Below are positions 5,743 through 5,841 of a stretch of 5,841 bases of DNA, one piece after another (position 1 is the first letter of the stretch; each line of letters opens with the position of its first letter). The DNA comes from an uncultured Treponema sp. Its GTDB lineage: Bacteria > Spirochaetota > Spirochaetia > Treponematales > Treponemataceae. The translations under genes and the position numbers were made by a program. Under the pieces are notes generated by a model. The model saw only the letters and a list, made by a program, of their open reading frames with translations. It was not told where the DNA came from and searched no databases. The stretch covers positions 1-5,841 of the forward strand of contig CALELJ010000199.1 in the NCBI GenBank assembly GCA_937902445.1, given 5' to 3'.

Positions 5743-5841
5743 GTTTTCAATCGCGATTTCAGTCACGAAAGGAGCAATCATCTTGCATGGGCCACACCAT
5801 GTTGCCCAGAAATCCACCAGCACCGGGATATCCGAATTGAC
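5692..5841 (-). CDS. Thioredoxin fragment with intact WCGPC active site, missing both ends
   Basis: Read on the minus strand from the window edge: VNSDIPVLVDFW, then the active site ATWCGPCKMIAP (WCGPC at 5799-5785), then FVTEIAIENEGNIKI. This is a cytoplasmic thioredoxin, a small dithiol reductase of about 105 residues that reduces protein disulfides. Roughly 18 N-terminal residues lie outside the window. Homology stops near codon 39 (5727-5725). The next residues, GIQNQYFYFR before a TGA at 5694-5692, are unlike thioredoxin, which should continue with a valine-asparagine strand, the cis-proline loop and the last helix (about 60 residues). Those codons are the antisense of the exported-protein gene at 5635. 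The fragment lacks the cis-proline half of the fold and could not work as shown. trxA is likely, but a thioredoxin domain of a larger protein cannot be excluded. Confidence 0.75.
   Translation of the reverse strand, partial: VNSDIPVLVDFWATWCGPCKMIAPFVTEIAIENEGNIKIGIQNQYFYFR

Noticed and set aside
5743..5841. Continuation of the exported-protein frame to the window edge as real coding sequence
   Set aside because: The codons are the exact antisense of the thioredoxin active-site region, which is far better supported on the minus strand.

Overview
The window looks like a piece of a host-associated spirochaete genome, most likely a Treponema or close relative. This is inferred from the look of the proteins (a bacterial aspartyl-tRNA synthetase, Treponema/Leptospira-style surface repeats, short AT-rich leaders) and was not tested by a search. 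Genes run off both ends, so it may be a whole short metagenomic contig.

Layout. Positions 1-1694 (minus strand) hold aspS, missing its 3' end. A 210-bp divergent intergenic region (1695-1904) carries candidate promoters and inverted repeats. Positions 1905-5507 (plus strand) hold a tight three-gene unit: an ECF-type sigma factor; a single-pass membrane protein with a DUF4384-like extracytoplasmic domain, which I read as the anti-sigma factor or sensor; and a large exported protein joining a caspase-like (C14) protease domain, a small beta-rich domain, twelve GxQxxGxxN repeats of 15-16 residues and a beta-rich C-terminus. A strong intrinsic terminator (5529-5575) closes the unit.

Positions 5635-5841 are puzzling. 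The start of a gene for an exported protein (plus strand) meets, head-on, a thioredoxin fragment (minus strand). Both reading frames lose family-like sequence in the same 18-bp stretch, 5725-5742. This looks like a chimeric junction, either a misassembly at a contig end or a real inversion/deletion.

How the genes may work together (inference): the ECF factor and its membrane partner would sense an envelope condition and drive their own operon, whose main product is a periplasmic or outer-surface caspase-repeat protein. DUF4384-type domains are known elsewhere fused to bacterial caspase domains, so finding one on the membrane partner next to a caspase gene supports a functional link. I regard this sigma / membrane sensor / caspase-repeat cassette as the most interesting part of the window.
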